From assembly GCF_007748175.1 (NCBI RefSeq), contig NZ_CP037422.1:6154334-6218333 (forward strand): a DNA stretch of 64,000 nucleotides, given 5' to 3'. The DNA comes from Gimesia aquarii. GTDB lineage: Bacteria; Planctomycetota; Planctomycetia; Planctomycetales; Planctomycetaceae. The position numbers were made by a program, and so were the translations under genes. This document shows positions 17,837 through 26,461 of the stretch, one piece after another. Each line of letters starts with the position of its first letter. Within the stretch, counting starts at the first letter, position 1. The notes below the pieces were generated by a model. It saw nothing but the letters and a program-made list of their open reading frames with translations, was not told where the DNA came from and ran no database searches.

Positions 17837-19177
17837 ATGCTTTCCATATTGGGTCCAGAAACTCAACTTTGTGATCGTGTTTCTCGTCGAGAAATCCTGA
17901 AAATCGGCGCACTCGGTTTAGGTGGTCTCACTCTGCCTCAACTTCTTCAAGCAGAGTCCAATTCAGGACAAAGCAAACGGCAAAAAGCAGTCATCATGAT
18001 TTACATGTGTGGTGCTCCTTCGCATCAGGACATGTATGATCTGAAAATGGACGCTCCTTCTGAAATCCGTGGTGAATTCAGACCAGTCAACACACAAGTT
18101 CCCGGGTTCCAGATTTGTGAGCATCTTCCCAAACTGGGAAAGATCGCTGACAAAATTATTCCACTACGTTCCGTGCATGGATCACCCAACGGGGCACATG
18201 ATTCGTTCATCTGTTATACAGGTCGAACCACTCGGAATCAGCCAGCCGGTGGCTGGCCCGCCATCGGTTCTGTTGTTTCTAAATTGCAAGGTCCAGCGAA
18301 TCCTGCGGTGCCACCTTTTGTTGGGCTCTCTCCTGATGCCCGCCATCCCCCTTATGGATCTCCCGGACTCCCTGGTTTTCTGGGTGTAAGTCACGCGGCT
18401 TTTCGTCCTTCCGGTCCCGCGCGAAAAAATATGGTTTTGAATGGCATCGATGCGACACGCTTAGATGACCGTAAACAACTACTGGCCTCTTTTGACCAAT
18501 TCAAACGCGAAGCAGACTCAAGTGGTTCCATGGTGGGCATGGATGATATGAACGAACAGGTTTTTAATATCCTGACTTCCAACCGTCTGGTCAATGCGCT
18601 TGATCTTTCTCAGGAAGACCCAGCTACCAGAGCACGCTATGGAAAAGGAGATCCCAAGAACTTTGGTGATGGTGCGCCTCGTAATCTTGAGCATTTTCTC
18701 ATGGCGCGACGTCTGGTCGAAGCGGGGGCAAGGATCGTTACATTGAATTTTGGTCGTTGGGATTTTCACAGCAACAATTTCAGTGGATTAAAAAATACAC
18801 ATCTCCCACTTTTTGACCAGGGGTTAGCCACACTGATAGAAGATTTACACGAACGAGGAATGGCAGACGATGTGGCCGTTGTCGCGTGGGGCGAATTCGG
18901 GCGGACTCCCAAAATCAATAAAGATGCGGGACGTGATCACTGGCCAGCCGTCGGTGGCGGATTACTGGCAGGAGGTGGTTTCAAAACCGGACAGGTGATT
19001 GGTAGTACGGATCGATTGGGAGCGCAAATCGCTGATCGCCCGATCCACTTTGGGGAAGTGTTTGCCACTCTCTATCACCATTTGGGCATCGATTATACTG
19101 CCGCCTCAATCCAAGATCTCTCTGGTCGTCCACATTATCTGGTCGATAACTATTCTCCCATGCCAGAAGTCATTTGA
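17837..19177 (+). CDS. DUF1501 protein, Tat-exported
   Basis: A 446-residue protein with AAAGGA before the ATG. The N-terminus carries a twin-arginine signal, SRREILKIGALGLGGL, at residues 16-31. The mature domain is a sulfatase/alkaline-phosphatase-superfamily-like fold typical of DUF1501: VIMIYMCGAPSHQDMYDLK, where metal-binding Asp/His residues cluster, followed by ICEHLPKLGKIADKI and SVHG. VAVVAWGEFGRTPKIN and GRDHWPAVGGGLLAGGG near the C-terminus are invariant family blocks. In planctomycetes DUF1501 genes are usually paired with a DUF1549/DUF1553 cytochrome-type gene; no such partner is seen in this window. Function is unknown; proposals connect the family to degradation of complex sulfated or sugar substrates. 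Confidence 0.93.
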   Translation: MLSILGPETQLCDRVSRREILKIGALGLGGLTLPQLLQAESNSGQSKRQKAVIMIYMCGAPSHQDMYDLKMDAPSEIRGEFRPVNTQVPGFQICEHLPKLGKIADKIIPLRSVHGSPNGAHDSFICYTGRTTRNQPAGGWPAIGSVVSKLQGPANPAVPPFVGLSPDARHPPYGSPGLPGFLGVSHAAFRPSGPARKNMVLNGIDATRLDDRKQLLASFDQFKREADSSGSMVGMDDMNEQVFNILTSNRLVNALDLSQEDPATRARYGKGDPKNFGDGAPRNLEHFLMARRLVEAGARIVTLNFGRWDFHSNNFSGLKNTHLPLFDQGLATLIEDLHERGMADDVAVVAWGEFGRTPKINKDAGRDHWPAVGGGLLAGGGFKTGQVIGSTDRLGAQIADRPIHFGEVFATLYHHLGIDYTAASIQDLSGRPHYLVDNYSPMPEVI

Positions 19178-19289
19178 TTTCTAGTACATCTCTGAAAACC
19201 ATCCTTTAGCTTTTCATAGCGAACCGCTAGGATATGTGTCAGTTCTTGAAGGTAACTTTACAGACGGCATAGATTCAGCAGGATTAGTG

Positions 19290-21104
19290 ATGGCTAAAAC
19301 AGGGATGGAAGACGCATTACTGGATATCATACACGAGTTTTGGGGTTACACAGAATTTCGTCCTCTCCAGCAAGAAGCGATGACGGCGGTCCTGGAAGGC
19401 CGCGATTCTCTGGTCGTACTTCCCACTGGTGGAGGAAAATCACTTTGTTATCAGGCACCTGCACTGTGTGTGGATGGAATGGCAGTCGTTGTCAGCCCGT
19501 TAATCTCACTTATGAAAGACCAGGTCGACGCGCTCCGCGTCTGCGGTATTTCCGCCGCATATCTTAATAGTTCGCTGGAGCAAGAAGAATCCCGACATGT
19601 TTTAAGAGAAGTGCGTGCAGGCAACATTAAACTCCTCTATGTTGCTCCCGAGCGGCTCATGCTGGAAGGCATGCTCAGCATGCTGGCCGAAATCAAATTG
19701 GCATTTATCGTGATCGATGAAGCCCATTGTGTGAGTATGTGGGGGCACGACTTTCGCCCCCACTATCGTGAGCTGCAGGAACTGAAAAATATCTTTCCAA
19801 AATGCGGCATTCATGCCTATACCGCCACGGCAACCGAACAAGTACGATCCGATATCGCAGTGCAACTGGGATTAAATTCTCCCGAACTACTCGTCGGTTC
19901 ATTTGACCGTCCGAATTTAACTTATTCTGTCGCGCGACGAGCAGACCGATTAGCACAGGTTTGCGAAGTACTCGACAGACACCCGAATGAGCCGGGAGTC
20001 ATCTATTGTATTTCTCGCGCCGATGTGGAATCGCTTAGTGAGTCCTTAAATAATGCCGGCTATGAGTCAAGACCCTACCATGCGGGACTGCCAGATGAAG
20101 AACGCGCCGCCAATCAGGAAGATTTTATTCAGGATCGTGTGGACATTATTGTTGCGACAATCGCATTTGGCATGGGCATTGATAAACCCAATGTACGCTA
20201 TGTGATTCATGCTGGTTTACCAAAGTCATTGGAAAATTATCAACAGGAAAGTGGCCGGGCAGGGAGGGACGGTCTGGAGGCAGAATGTGTCTTATTCTAT
20301 TCCGAACAGGATACTGTGATTTGGAAATTGATTCTGGAAGACCAGCCGGACGAATCGAAGGCCACCGCGTTCCAATCACTGCAAGCCATGCAAAATTACT
20401 GCCATGCCTTTGACTGTCGTCACCGGTATCTGATGCAGCACTTCGGACAGGATCTCGAGCAAGATTGTGAAACTGGCTGTGATCTCTGTCGCGGTGATTT
20501 CCAAAAAGTAGATGATTCAGTAGAAATCGGTCAGAAAATCCTCTCATCTATTTTTCGACAAGATCAAAATTATGGTGCAGCCTACACAGCCGCTGTCCTG
20601 AAAGGGTCGAAAGACAAAAAAGTACTCGCCAACAATCACGATCAGCTAAGCACTTATGGTCTACTGAAAAATGAAAGCCTCTCAACCATTCGTAACTGGT
20701 TAAGTCAGTTGGTTTCTCAAAATTTTGTCACCAAAACGGCCGAATATCAACAGTTGCGAATTACTAACTCGGGCTGGCAGTTGTTGCGTGGGGAAGCAAC
20801 TCTGCAATTGATGCGTCCCGCACAGGCAAGCAAGTCAGAGAAAACAAAACGTGCTAAAAGTCAACTAGCAGATGCGAACTGGGAAGGCGTCGATAAAGGT
20901 CTCTTTGAAGAATTGCGTCAACTTCGCAAACAAATCGCCGGTGAAAAAGGCGTGCAGCCCTATATGGTCTTTGGCGATACCACATTGCGAGAACTGGCGC
21001 GCGACAAACCCAAAACGATCGCGGAATTCCTGGAAATCTGGGGAGTAGGGCAGAAGAAATGTGATGACTTTGGCCAACAGTTCCTGGAATGTATCGCCAA
21101 ATAA
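19290..21104 (+). CDS. recQ: ATP-dependent DNA helicase RecQ
   Basis: I place the start at the ATG at 19290, with AGGA about six bases upstream; this gives 604 residues and 18 residues before the GYTEFRPLQ zero motif, close to E. coli RecQ. An in-frame GTG at 19236 is possible. The helicase core has Walker A PTGGGKS (residues 45-51), the DEAH box (143-146), TATA and the motif VI block QESGRAGRDG. The RQC zinc-binding region follows with four cysteines (DCRHRY, DCETGCDLC). A winged-helix region and a C-terminal HRDC domain complete it (LRQLRKQIAGEKGVQPYMVF onward). RecQ unwinds DNA 3' to 5' in recombination and repair. One small oddity is CVSMWGHDFRP, where Q is usual before WGHDFRP. Confidence 0.95.
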   Translation: MAKTGMEDALLDIIHEFWGYTEFRPLQQEAMTAVLEGRDSLVVLPTGGGKSLCYQAPALCVDGMAVVVSPLISLMKDQVDALRVCGISAAYLNSSLEQEESRHVLREVRAGNIKLLYVAPERLMLEGMLSMLAEIKLAFIVIDEAHCVSMWGHDFRPHYRELQELKNIFPKCGIHAYTATATEQVRSDIAVQLGLNSPELLVGSFDRPNLTYSVARRADRLAQVCEVLDRHPNEPGVIYCISRADVESLSESLNNAGYESRPYHAGLPDEERAANQEDFIQDRVDIIVATIAFGMGIDKPNVRYVIHAGLPKSLENYQQESGRAGRDGLEAECVLFYSEQDTVIWKLILEDQPDESKATAFQSLQAMQNYCHAFDCRHRYLMQHFGQDLEQDCETGCDLCRGDFQKVDDSVEIGQKILSSIFRQDQNYGAAYTAAVLKGSKDKKVLANNHDQLSTYGLLKNESLSTIRNWLSQLVSQNFVTKTAEYQQLRITNSGWQLLRGEATLQLMRPAQASKSEKTKRAKSQLADANWEGVDKGLFEELRQLRKQIAGEKGVQPYMVFGDTTLRELARDKPKTIAEFLEIWGVGQKKCDDFGQQFLECIAK

Positions 21105-21195
21105 CTCGCTTGAATTGCCGATCCACTTTATAAGATCAGAAAGATTCCATCCTGCTATAATGAGTGAAAACCCTTAAAATAAATGTGCTTTCGCT

Positions 21196-21221
21196 CGAAA
21201 TGATGGATTTCGCTTTTTTTC
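21196..21221 (+). terminator. Weak terminator candidate after recQ
   Basis: A 6-bp stem CGAAAT/ATTTCG (21196-21201 and 21207-21212) with a five-base loop, followed by C and a run of T. It lies 91 bases after the recQ stop. The stem is short and A/T-rich, so the call is weak. Confidence 0.4.
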
Positions 21222-21302
21222 TCAAAATTTGAACGAGAAATCTTGCAGAGAAGACGATCTATTTATACGATCCATTTATTGAGATTGAGTTTCAATTTCA
21301 AT

Positions 21303-21352
21303 CAGCCAGCCAGCAAAAAGTGGCTTTTCTCCATTTGTAGCCAGCCAGCCAG
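21303..21352. repeat. Paired (GCCA)n-like tandem repeats before DUF1559 module 3
   Basis: CAGCCAGCCAGC at 21303-21314 and GCCAGCCAGCCAG at 21340-21352 are short tandem runs of the four-base unit GCCA, spaced by about 25 bases. They lie 77 bases before the ATG at 21430, in the likely 5' leader or promoter. Rest of the 21105-21429 stretch holds no gene that I can see. Confidence 0.6.
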
Positions 21353-21429
21353 ATCTAATTGGACTGTGAATTGGACCATTTCCAATTCATTTTGATCATT
21401 CTGGAAACTATTACAAATCAGGAGAAACC

Positions 21430-22311
21430 ATGTCACCTCTCAAGCATACTAGACGCGCATTCACCCTCATTGAACTGCTGGTGGTCATCGCCATTATCGC
21501 AATTCTCATCGCATTACTGCTTCCTGCCGTACAACAGGCCCGTGAAGCGGCTCGCCGTTCTTCCTGTAAAAACAACATGAAACAAATTGGCTTGGCAATG
21601 CACAATTATCATGATGTGCATACCTCGCTTCCCATGGGTGGAAATAATCAATTATTTAGCCCTTTTACAGCAATCCTACCCTACCTGGATCAGACCAATT
21701 TACAAAACCTGTATGATTTCGATCTCTTCTATACGGATCCAGCAAACTTAGATGCACTGAACCGGACAATTACAATTTACCTCTGCCCAACAATGGTGCT
21801 TCCTCGGGCAGTGCCTAACTTATCTTGTGCAGAGCGAGGGGGACCAACCAGTTATGGTGCTTCGACTGGAATTCATGATGGACGATCTGGTAACCCAGAT
21901 GGAATGTTCCCTGGACAAAATCATGCGTCTGTAAAGCCCACGCTTTTTCGAGATGTCACTGATGGATTATCAAATACGATCATGTGCGGTGAATTTAATT
22001 ACCGACTTGAAGACTACTTATGGTCAGGCCATTCCTCGTCATGCCCCGGTGACCCTGCAGTTCAAGGCACACCACGTTGGGGAAGTCATCGATGGGGGGG
22101 AAGTTATCCTGGAGTTGCCTTAGGACACACAGGTGGTGACTTTAATGTCAATCTTAGTGCGAATCGTTCCACCTGGAGGAGTGACCATATCGGTGGTGCT
22201 CACTTCCTGTTAGGAGATGGCGCAGTTCGCTTTGTGAGTGAAAATATTGATGCCGGAGCCCTGGATGCGCTTGCTACTAAATCTGGAGGTGAAGTCATCG
22301 GCGAATTTTAA
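21430..22311 (+). CDS. DUF1559 prepilin-like protein with H-X9-DG motif (module 3)
   Basis: A 293-residue protein starting at an ATG preceded by AGGAGA. The N-terminus [19 protein letters not shown] is a prepilin-type signal; the residue before the Phe is Ala, not the usual Gly, which may slow or block prepilin peptidase cleavage. [35 protein letters not shown] and [11 protein letters not shown] follow in the expected order. The C-terminus [12 protein letters not shown] is an exact H-X9-DG, followed by VRFVSENI. It heads a rightward group of four genes: this protein, a lipoprotein, a DUF3386 protein and a DUF4198-like/Kelch fusion, with gaps of 114, 40 and 33 bases. Confidence 0.93.
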   Translation: MSPLKHTRRAFTLIELLVVIAIIAILIALLLPAVQQAREAARRSSCKNNMKQIGLAMHNYHDVHTSLPMGGNNQLFSPFTAILPYLDQTNLQNLYDFDLFYTDPANLDALNRTITIYLCPTMVLPRAVPNLSCAERGGPTSYGASTGIHDGRSGNPDGMFPGQNHASVKPTLFRDVTDGLSNTIMCGEFNYRLEDYLWSGHSSSCPGDPAVQGTPRWGSHRWGGSYPGVALGHTGGDFNVNLSANRSTWRSDHIGGAHFLLGDGAVRFVSENIDAGALDALATKSGGEVIGEF

Positions 22312-22425
22312 TGATCTTTCCACAATACTAGTAAACTCTATTATCTAGAATGGTCTGCGGAAGTACTTATATTCTTGCTGAAAGATAAAAAGTATTTCTT
22401 CGAAAGCCATGTGAGGATTTTTAAA

Positions 22426-22920
22426 ATGTCCCTTATTTTCAAGCTATCAATGAAACAAATATTCGTAAACTATATCACCAGACATAATTTTGTAATCGGT
22501 TTGCTTCTATTGAATTGTCTCGGTTGCAGCGGAACAAAAGAAGATCCTCGCGGCGAACGTGTCAGTGTTTCAGGACTTGTCTATTACGATGAAGACCCCT
22601 TAACGAGTGCTCGAATTCTCTTTATTTCGGAAACACCTGAAGGAAAAATCAAATCTGCCGGGATCGTGAGTGAAGGCATTTTTCAAATTCCCCAAAAAGG
22701 TGGACCCGTAGTCGGTAAAGCTCGAGTGGAAATCTATCCAACCATTCCCGAGATGGAGGAATTTATTGAAATTCAGGAAAAAGCAAAAAAACAAGGCAAG
22801 CCATTTAGAGACCCGACAAGCATAGAAATTCCTGCGACTTATAACAAAAACTCAAAACTGACGGCCATGATCACAAAAGACGGGAAAAACACATTCGAAT
22901 TTAAGATCGAATCCAAATAG
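22426..22920 (+). CDS. Carboxypeptidase-regulatory-like lipoprotein (module 3)
   Basis: A 164-residue lipoprotein. The ATG at 22426 has GAGGA nine bases upstream and is preferred to the TTG at 22375. A lipobox CLGC places the lipidated Cys at residue 34. The mature part shows VSVSGLVYYDEDPLTSARILFISE, then GIVSEGIFQIPQKGG and VVGKARVEIYPT, the transthyretin-like strand order found in the other two modules. A charged helix (EEFIEIQEKAKKQGK) is inserted before the conserved IPATYNKNSKLTAMI, which is the planctomycete P-x-x-Y-x-x-x-S-x-L-x-x-x-V element. Probably anchored in the envelope next to the pseudopilin encoded upstream. Precise role unknown. Confidence 0.87.
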   Translation: MSLIFKLSMKQIFVNYITRHNFVIGLLLLNCLGCSGTKEDPRGERVSVSGLVYYDEDPLTSARILFISETPEGKIKSAGIVSEGIFQIPQKGGPVVGKARVEIYPTIPEMEEFIEIQEKAKKQGKPFRDPTSIEIPATYNKNSKLTAMITKDGKNTFEFKIESK

Positions 22921-22960
22921 ATGCAACATAACTTGTTCATTCACCGCGCGGAGATTTTTC

Positions 22961-23737
22961 ATGAGATTAAATTCATTTTTGCATAGAGAACTGAAACAGT
23001 GGGGCTTAGCCGGGCTCATCGTCTTACTGACCTTGTCAGTGACACTACAATGGACTCCCGCTGAAGTTGAATCGCAACTGGTTTCAAATCCGAATAAAGC
23101 AGAGGCGACAAAACTCTATCAAAAAGCCAGAGAAGCTCGCGCCGTCTGGCGTGATTTCCCAGGATTCAGTGCCGATGTGACTGTGCTTTATAACGGTAAA
23201 AAGACACAGGGAAAACTGACAGCCGATCAAGATTTCCAAGTCAAACTCACTCTGGAGGATGATCAACTACTGGAATGGAGCCTGCCGAAACTGAAATCCG
23301 TCATCGGCCATCGCAAGTACCGCCTGCAAAAACCGATCCCCGCCACTTTTGCGGATGCTCAATTAGATCATCCACTCGGCCGCTTAGTGAATATCGATGG
23401 TAAGCACGTTTCCTTTCGCTTAAAGGACGATGTCATGACCGAAGTCCATCGGCGTTCCCAAAAATCATGGTTCACAATTTCGACACTCGACGTCTGGCGC
23501 ACTAAAGAGGGCTCTGTTCTGCCTCGCGACACTTCAGTGACCTATCGTAACCCCAAAACGGGAGCGATTACGTCCAATCGCAGTAATACCTTTTCTTTTA
23601 AAAGAGTAGGTCATTTTGATTTGCCGGAAACGATGTTGACTGTGGAATGCAGTGAAAACTTTGATAGAAACGTCGGTTCGATCAAGCTGTCAAACCATCG
23701 TTTACTCACTCCCACGTCAATTTCACAAACAAAGTAA
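22961..23737 (+). CDS. Exported DUF3386-family protein
   Basis: A 258-residue protein starting at an ATG with GGAG eight bases upstream. One hydrophobic segment (residues 15-32) acts as signal or anchor. The mature protein matches the DUF3386 pattern: ARAVWRDFPGFSADVTVLYNGK at the start, then VIGHRKYRL, DHPLGRLVNIDGKHVSFRLKDD, EVHRRSQKSWFTISTLDV and VGHFDLPETM. These blocks appear in the order known for the cyanobacterial and planctomycete family, whose function is not known. It sits between the module 3 lipoprotein and the DUF4198-like/Kelch gene, only 33 bases before the latter, so it is probably part of the same transcript. Confidence 0.85.
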   Translation: MRLNSFLHRELKQWGLAGLIVLLTLSVTLQWTPAEVESQLVSNPNKAEATKLYQKAREARAVWRDFPGFSADVTVLYNGKKTQGKLTADQDFQVKLTLEDDQLLEWSLPKLKSVIGHRKYRLQKPIPATFADAQLDHPLGRLVNIDGKHVSFRLKDDVMTEVHRRSQKSWFTISTLDVWRTKEGSVLPRDTSVTYRNPKTGAITSNRSNTFSFKRVGHFDLPETMLTVECSENFDRNVGSIKLSNHRLLTPTSISQTK

Positions 23738-23770
23738 ACTCAGTTCAACCGTAAACCTTAAAACAAGAGT

Positions 23771-25438
23771 ATGATTATGAGACCATTTCAATGGATGACT
23801 ACAGTCGCCTGTCTTTTGGCATTATTCGTATCCAATCAGGCCCAGGCACACTTCCTCTGGCTCTTGCCACAAGCGGAAGGCAAAAATAACGCTGCCAAAG
23901 TACAGCTCTATTTCGGTGAGGCCGCCGAGCCTGATGATCCCGACTTACTAAAACGGCTCACCAAAATCAAAGTCTGGGAAAAGAGTCCCAATGGGAAACT
24001 ACAACCTTATTCCCTAACCGAAGGTGATGATTCACTCTTCGTTACTCCTAATCCCAAAGGAGCGGGGAAAGCAGCCTATGGTCTGGACCATACCTATGGG
24101 GTCATTTCTCGTGGCGATAGTCAATTTCTCTTGAAGTACTACGCCAAAGCTTTTCCACAAAAAAGCCAGGGAGTCTGGAATAAAATTTCCTGCTCAAAGG
24201 AATTACCATTGGAAATTGTACCGGTCTTAAAAGGAGAAGAAGTCACACTTCAAGTCAACTGGAACGGCAAACCACTGGCAGATGCCGAACTCAAAATCAT
24301 TGGTCCCAAAACAAGTAGTGAATCTGTTACAGCAACCACTAATGCTGAGGGGCAATTTCAGACCAAACTCTCAAACGGTATCTACTCGATCAGAGCAAAA
24401 CATACGGAACAGAAAAAAGGTGAGCATAACGGTGACAAGTACGATAGTGTCAGACACTACTCCACACTGACACTACCATATGTCTCGCTGTCAAAGAGCA
24501 ACAAAACGGTTGCCACAAAATCGACTCCCGCTGTGAAGAGTAAGTACCCTCAGCTTCCCGATGCCATTTCAAGTTTCGGAGCAGCCGTCAGTGGTGACTA
24601 TCTTTATGTCTATAGTGGCCACATCGGACGCGCCCATCAACATAGCGCAGAAAATCTTTCACAGAAATTCCAACGTCTGAACCTCAAACACCCCAAAGGA
24701 TGGGAATCACTGCCTTTGAAAACCCCTCTGCAAGGTTTAGCAATGGCGCCACATGGCGACAGTGTTTATCGCGTGGGAGGCCTCTCTGTCACCAACAAGA
24801 AAAAAGAAGAGTCCAAGATGAACTCGATTCCTACTGTCGAACGCTATTCACCAGAAAAGAAAACCTGGGAATCAATTCCATCAATGCCTACAGGCCGATC
24901 TTCTCATGATTCTGTATTTTTAGGAGATCATTTGTACGTCGTTGGTGGCTGGACAATGCAGAACGGCATCGATTCGATCTGGCAGGAAGACATGGTAGTG
25001 CTTGATGCTTCAGCAGAGAATCCACAGTGGAAAGCCATCAAACAACCATTCCAGAGACGCGCCCTGTCTGCAGCCGCACATCAGGGAAAGATTTACGTCA
25101 TGGGGGGAATCGACTCTGGTGGAGATATCAGTCATGAAGTCGACATTTACTGTCCTGAAACCGGTAAATGGTCCAAAGGACCGGAAATTCCGGGGAGTAC
25201 GATGAATGGATTCGGAACGACTGCCTGGAGTATCGATGGAAACCTCTATGTCAGTGTTATGGATGGTGGAGTCTATCAGCTCGATCAGAAAAATCAGAAG
25301 TGGAAAAAAGTAAGTTCTCTTACCACACCCCGGTTTTTCCACCGTTTGCTCCCAGATGGCAATGGCGGTTTAATCGCCATCGGTGGTGCTTCTCGTAAAG
25401 GACATCTCAAATCGATTGAGCAAGTCAAATTGAATTAA
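23771..25438 (+). CDS. Exported DUF4198-like / Kelch-repeat fusion protein
   Basis: A 555-residue protein with a signal peptide (residues 1-26, cleavage after QAQA). The mature N-terminus begins HFLWLLP, as in DUF4198 (NikM-like) proteins, whose N-terminal His after cleavage can bind metal. Through about residue 240 it keeps that pattern: GVISRGDSQFLLKYYAKAFP, VLKGEEVTLQVNWNGKPLADAEL and TNAEGQFQTKLSNGIYSIRAKH, then a Ser/Thr-rich linker. From about residue 258 it is a Kelch beta-propeller with repeated blades carrying YVYSG, VYRVGG, LYVVGG, IYVMGG and LIAIGG, each paired with a later W residue. The fusion puts a metal-linked or carbohydrate-binding domain on a binding propeller. Gene order suggests a link with the module 3 proteins; the ligand is unknown. 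A terminator follows. Confidence 0.87.
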   Translation: MIMRPFQWMTTVACLLALFVSNQAQAHFLWLLPQAEGKNNAAKVQLYFGEAAEPDDPDLLKRLTKIKVWEKSPNGKLQPYSLTEGDDSLFVTPNPKGAGKAAYGLDHTYGVISRGDSQFLLKYYAKAFPQKSQGVWNKISCSKELPLEIVPVLKGEEVTLQVNWNGKPLADAELKIIGPKTSSESVTATTNAEGQFQTKLSNGIYSIRAKHTEQKKGEHNGDKYDSVRHYSTLTLPYVSLSKSNKTVATKSTPAVKSKYPQLPDAISSFGAAVSGDYLYVYSGHIGRAHQHSAENLSQKFQRLNLKHPKGWESLPLKTPLQGLAMAPHGDSVYRVGGLSVTNKKKEESKMNSIPTVERYSPEKKTWESIPSMPTGRSSHDSVFLGDHLYVVGGWTMQNGIDSIWQEDMVVLDASAENPQWKAIKQPFQRRALSAAAHQGKIYVMGGIDSGGDISHEVDIYCPETGKWSKGPEIPGSTMNGFGTTAWSIDGNLYVSVMDGGVYQLDQKNQKWKKVSSLTTPRFFHRLLPDGNGGLIAIGGASRKGHLKSIEQVKLN

Positions 25439-25456
25439 ATGTGAATTTCCGCTTGA

Positions 25457-25509
25457 AGAGACAAGAGTTCTACTCAGGAGACGCCCCATTTCCAGGAGCT
25501 CTTGTCTCT
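25457..25509 (+). terminator. Terminator after module 3
   Basis: An 11-bp stem (AGAGACAAGAG at 25457-25467 and CTCTTGTCTCT at 25499-25509) with a 31-base loop, followed by CCTCGTTTTAG. It lies about 20 bases after the stop of the Kelch fusion gene and ends the four-gene unit. The large loop lowers certainty. Confidence 0.6.
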
Positions 25510-25558
25510 CCTCGTTTTAGGATCAACAATGAAACTCTTTTCTCTGAGTGAATAGGAC

Positions 25559-26350
25559 ATGGACGCACAAAAATCATTGCAAAAAGCAATCTCTCTGTTT
25601 AAACAAAGTTTGCACTATCAATCACGGGAAGAGCTGACTCAACTGCTAAAAGTCAATCCCGAAAATGGCAAAGCCTGGGAATTGAAGGGTTTGATTGAGG
25701 ACGCAATACACTGGCATAAATCATCAATCAACTCGCTTGAAACCGCCACAACATTAATTCCGATTTCCGCTTCGGGCCAGTATGTGCTGGCCAAAAATTA
25801 TCGAGAAACAGGAAAACATTCGCTGGCAAGGTCGGTTTTTTCAATCTTATTACAAAGAAAAGATATTCCAGAAACTTTATTACCGGCAATCTCTTCATAT
25901 CTGGGACAATATCCTGATCTGACTCATCTGGCATTGGAAGCATGCAGAAAAGCTGTTGAGCTCGATCCGGAATGTGCAGAGTCGTGGTTTGGGGTTGCTT
26001 ATTTTATGGGGAAAATGGGCTATCCCAGAGAACATGTCGCTAACGTGCTCCGTAAGGTCGTCACTATAGATCCGGAGCAGCGACACTATCGGATTGCTCT
26101 GGGTAACTTATTGGAACAAATAGGACAAAGTGAAGAAGCTTATCTCGTCGTCAAAGCAATTCAGAAATCGGAGCTTAACGAAATTCATTGTGCTGATTGT
26201 CTGCAAAAGTTAATTCGCATATTTTCCTTGGCAGGAGATGACTCTCGACATGAAATATGTCTTAAAAAACTCAATTCTCTTCAGCCCGTCCAAGAACACT
26301 CGTCGTCCAAACTAAAGGTCGACCGTTTTTCGAGCTTCTTGAAAAAATAA
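25559..26350 (+). CDS. Tetratricopeptide-repeat protein, cytoplasmic
   Basis: A 263-residue protein starting at an ATG with AGGA nearby. No signal peptide or membrane segment is seen. It is built of helical hairpins of the TPR type, for example LTQLLKVNPENGKAWELKGLI, ACRKAVELDPECAESWFGVA and VLRKVVTIDPEQRHYRIALGN, each with the usual L-x-x-x-P/D turn. The last 40 residues are Ser/Lys-rich. TPRs hold proteins together; no enzyme domain is present and no partner gene can be singled out. The gene starts 50 bases after the module 3 terminator, so it is probably expressed on its own. It ends 111 bases before the PQQ-propeller gene. Confidence 0.75.
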   Translation: MDAQKSLQKAISLFKQSLHYQSREELTQLLKVNPENGKAWELKGLIEDAIHWHKSSINSLETATTLIPISASGQYVLAKNYRETGKHSLARSVFSILLQRKDIPETLLPAISSYLGQYPDLTHLALEACRKAVELDPECAESWFGVAYFMGKMGYPREHVANVLRKVVTIDPEQRHYRIALGNLLEQIGQSEEAYLVVKAIQKSELNEIHCADCLQKLIRIFSLAGDDSRHEICLKKLNSLQPVQEHSSSKLKVDRFSSFLKK

Positions 26351-26461
26351 TGAATCGTTTATCATCGTTTTTGAAATCATTGTCTCGTACACAATCTGAC
26401 TTAGAATTGCATATCTTATTTATAGGCCATTCGCATTCAACTCGAATGAAGGAATTGAATC

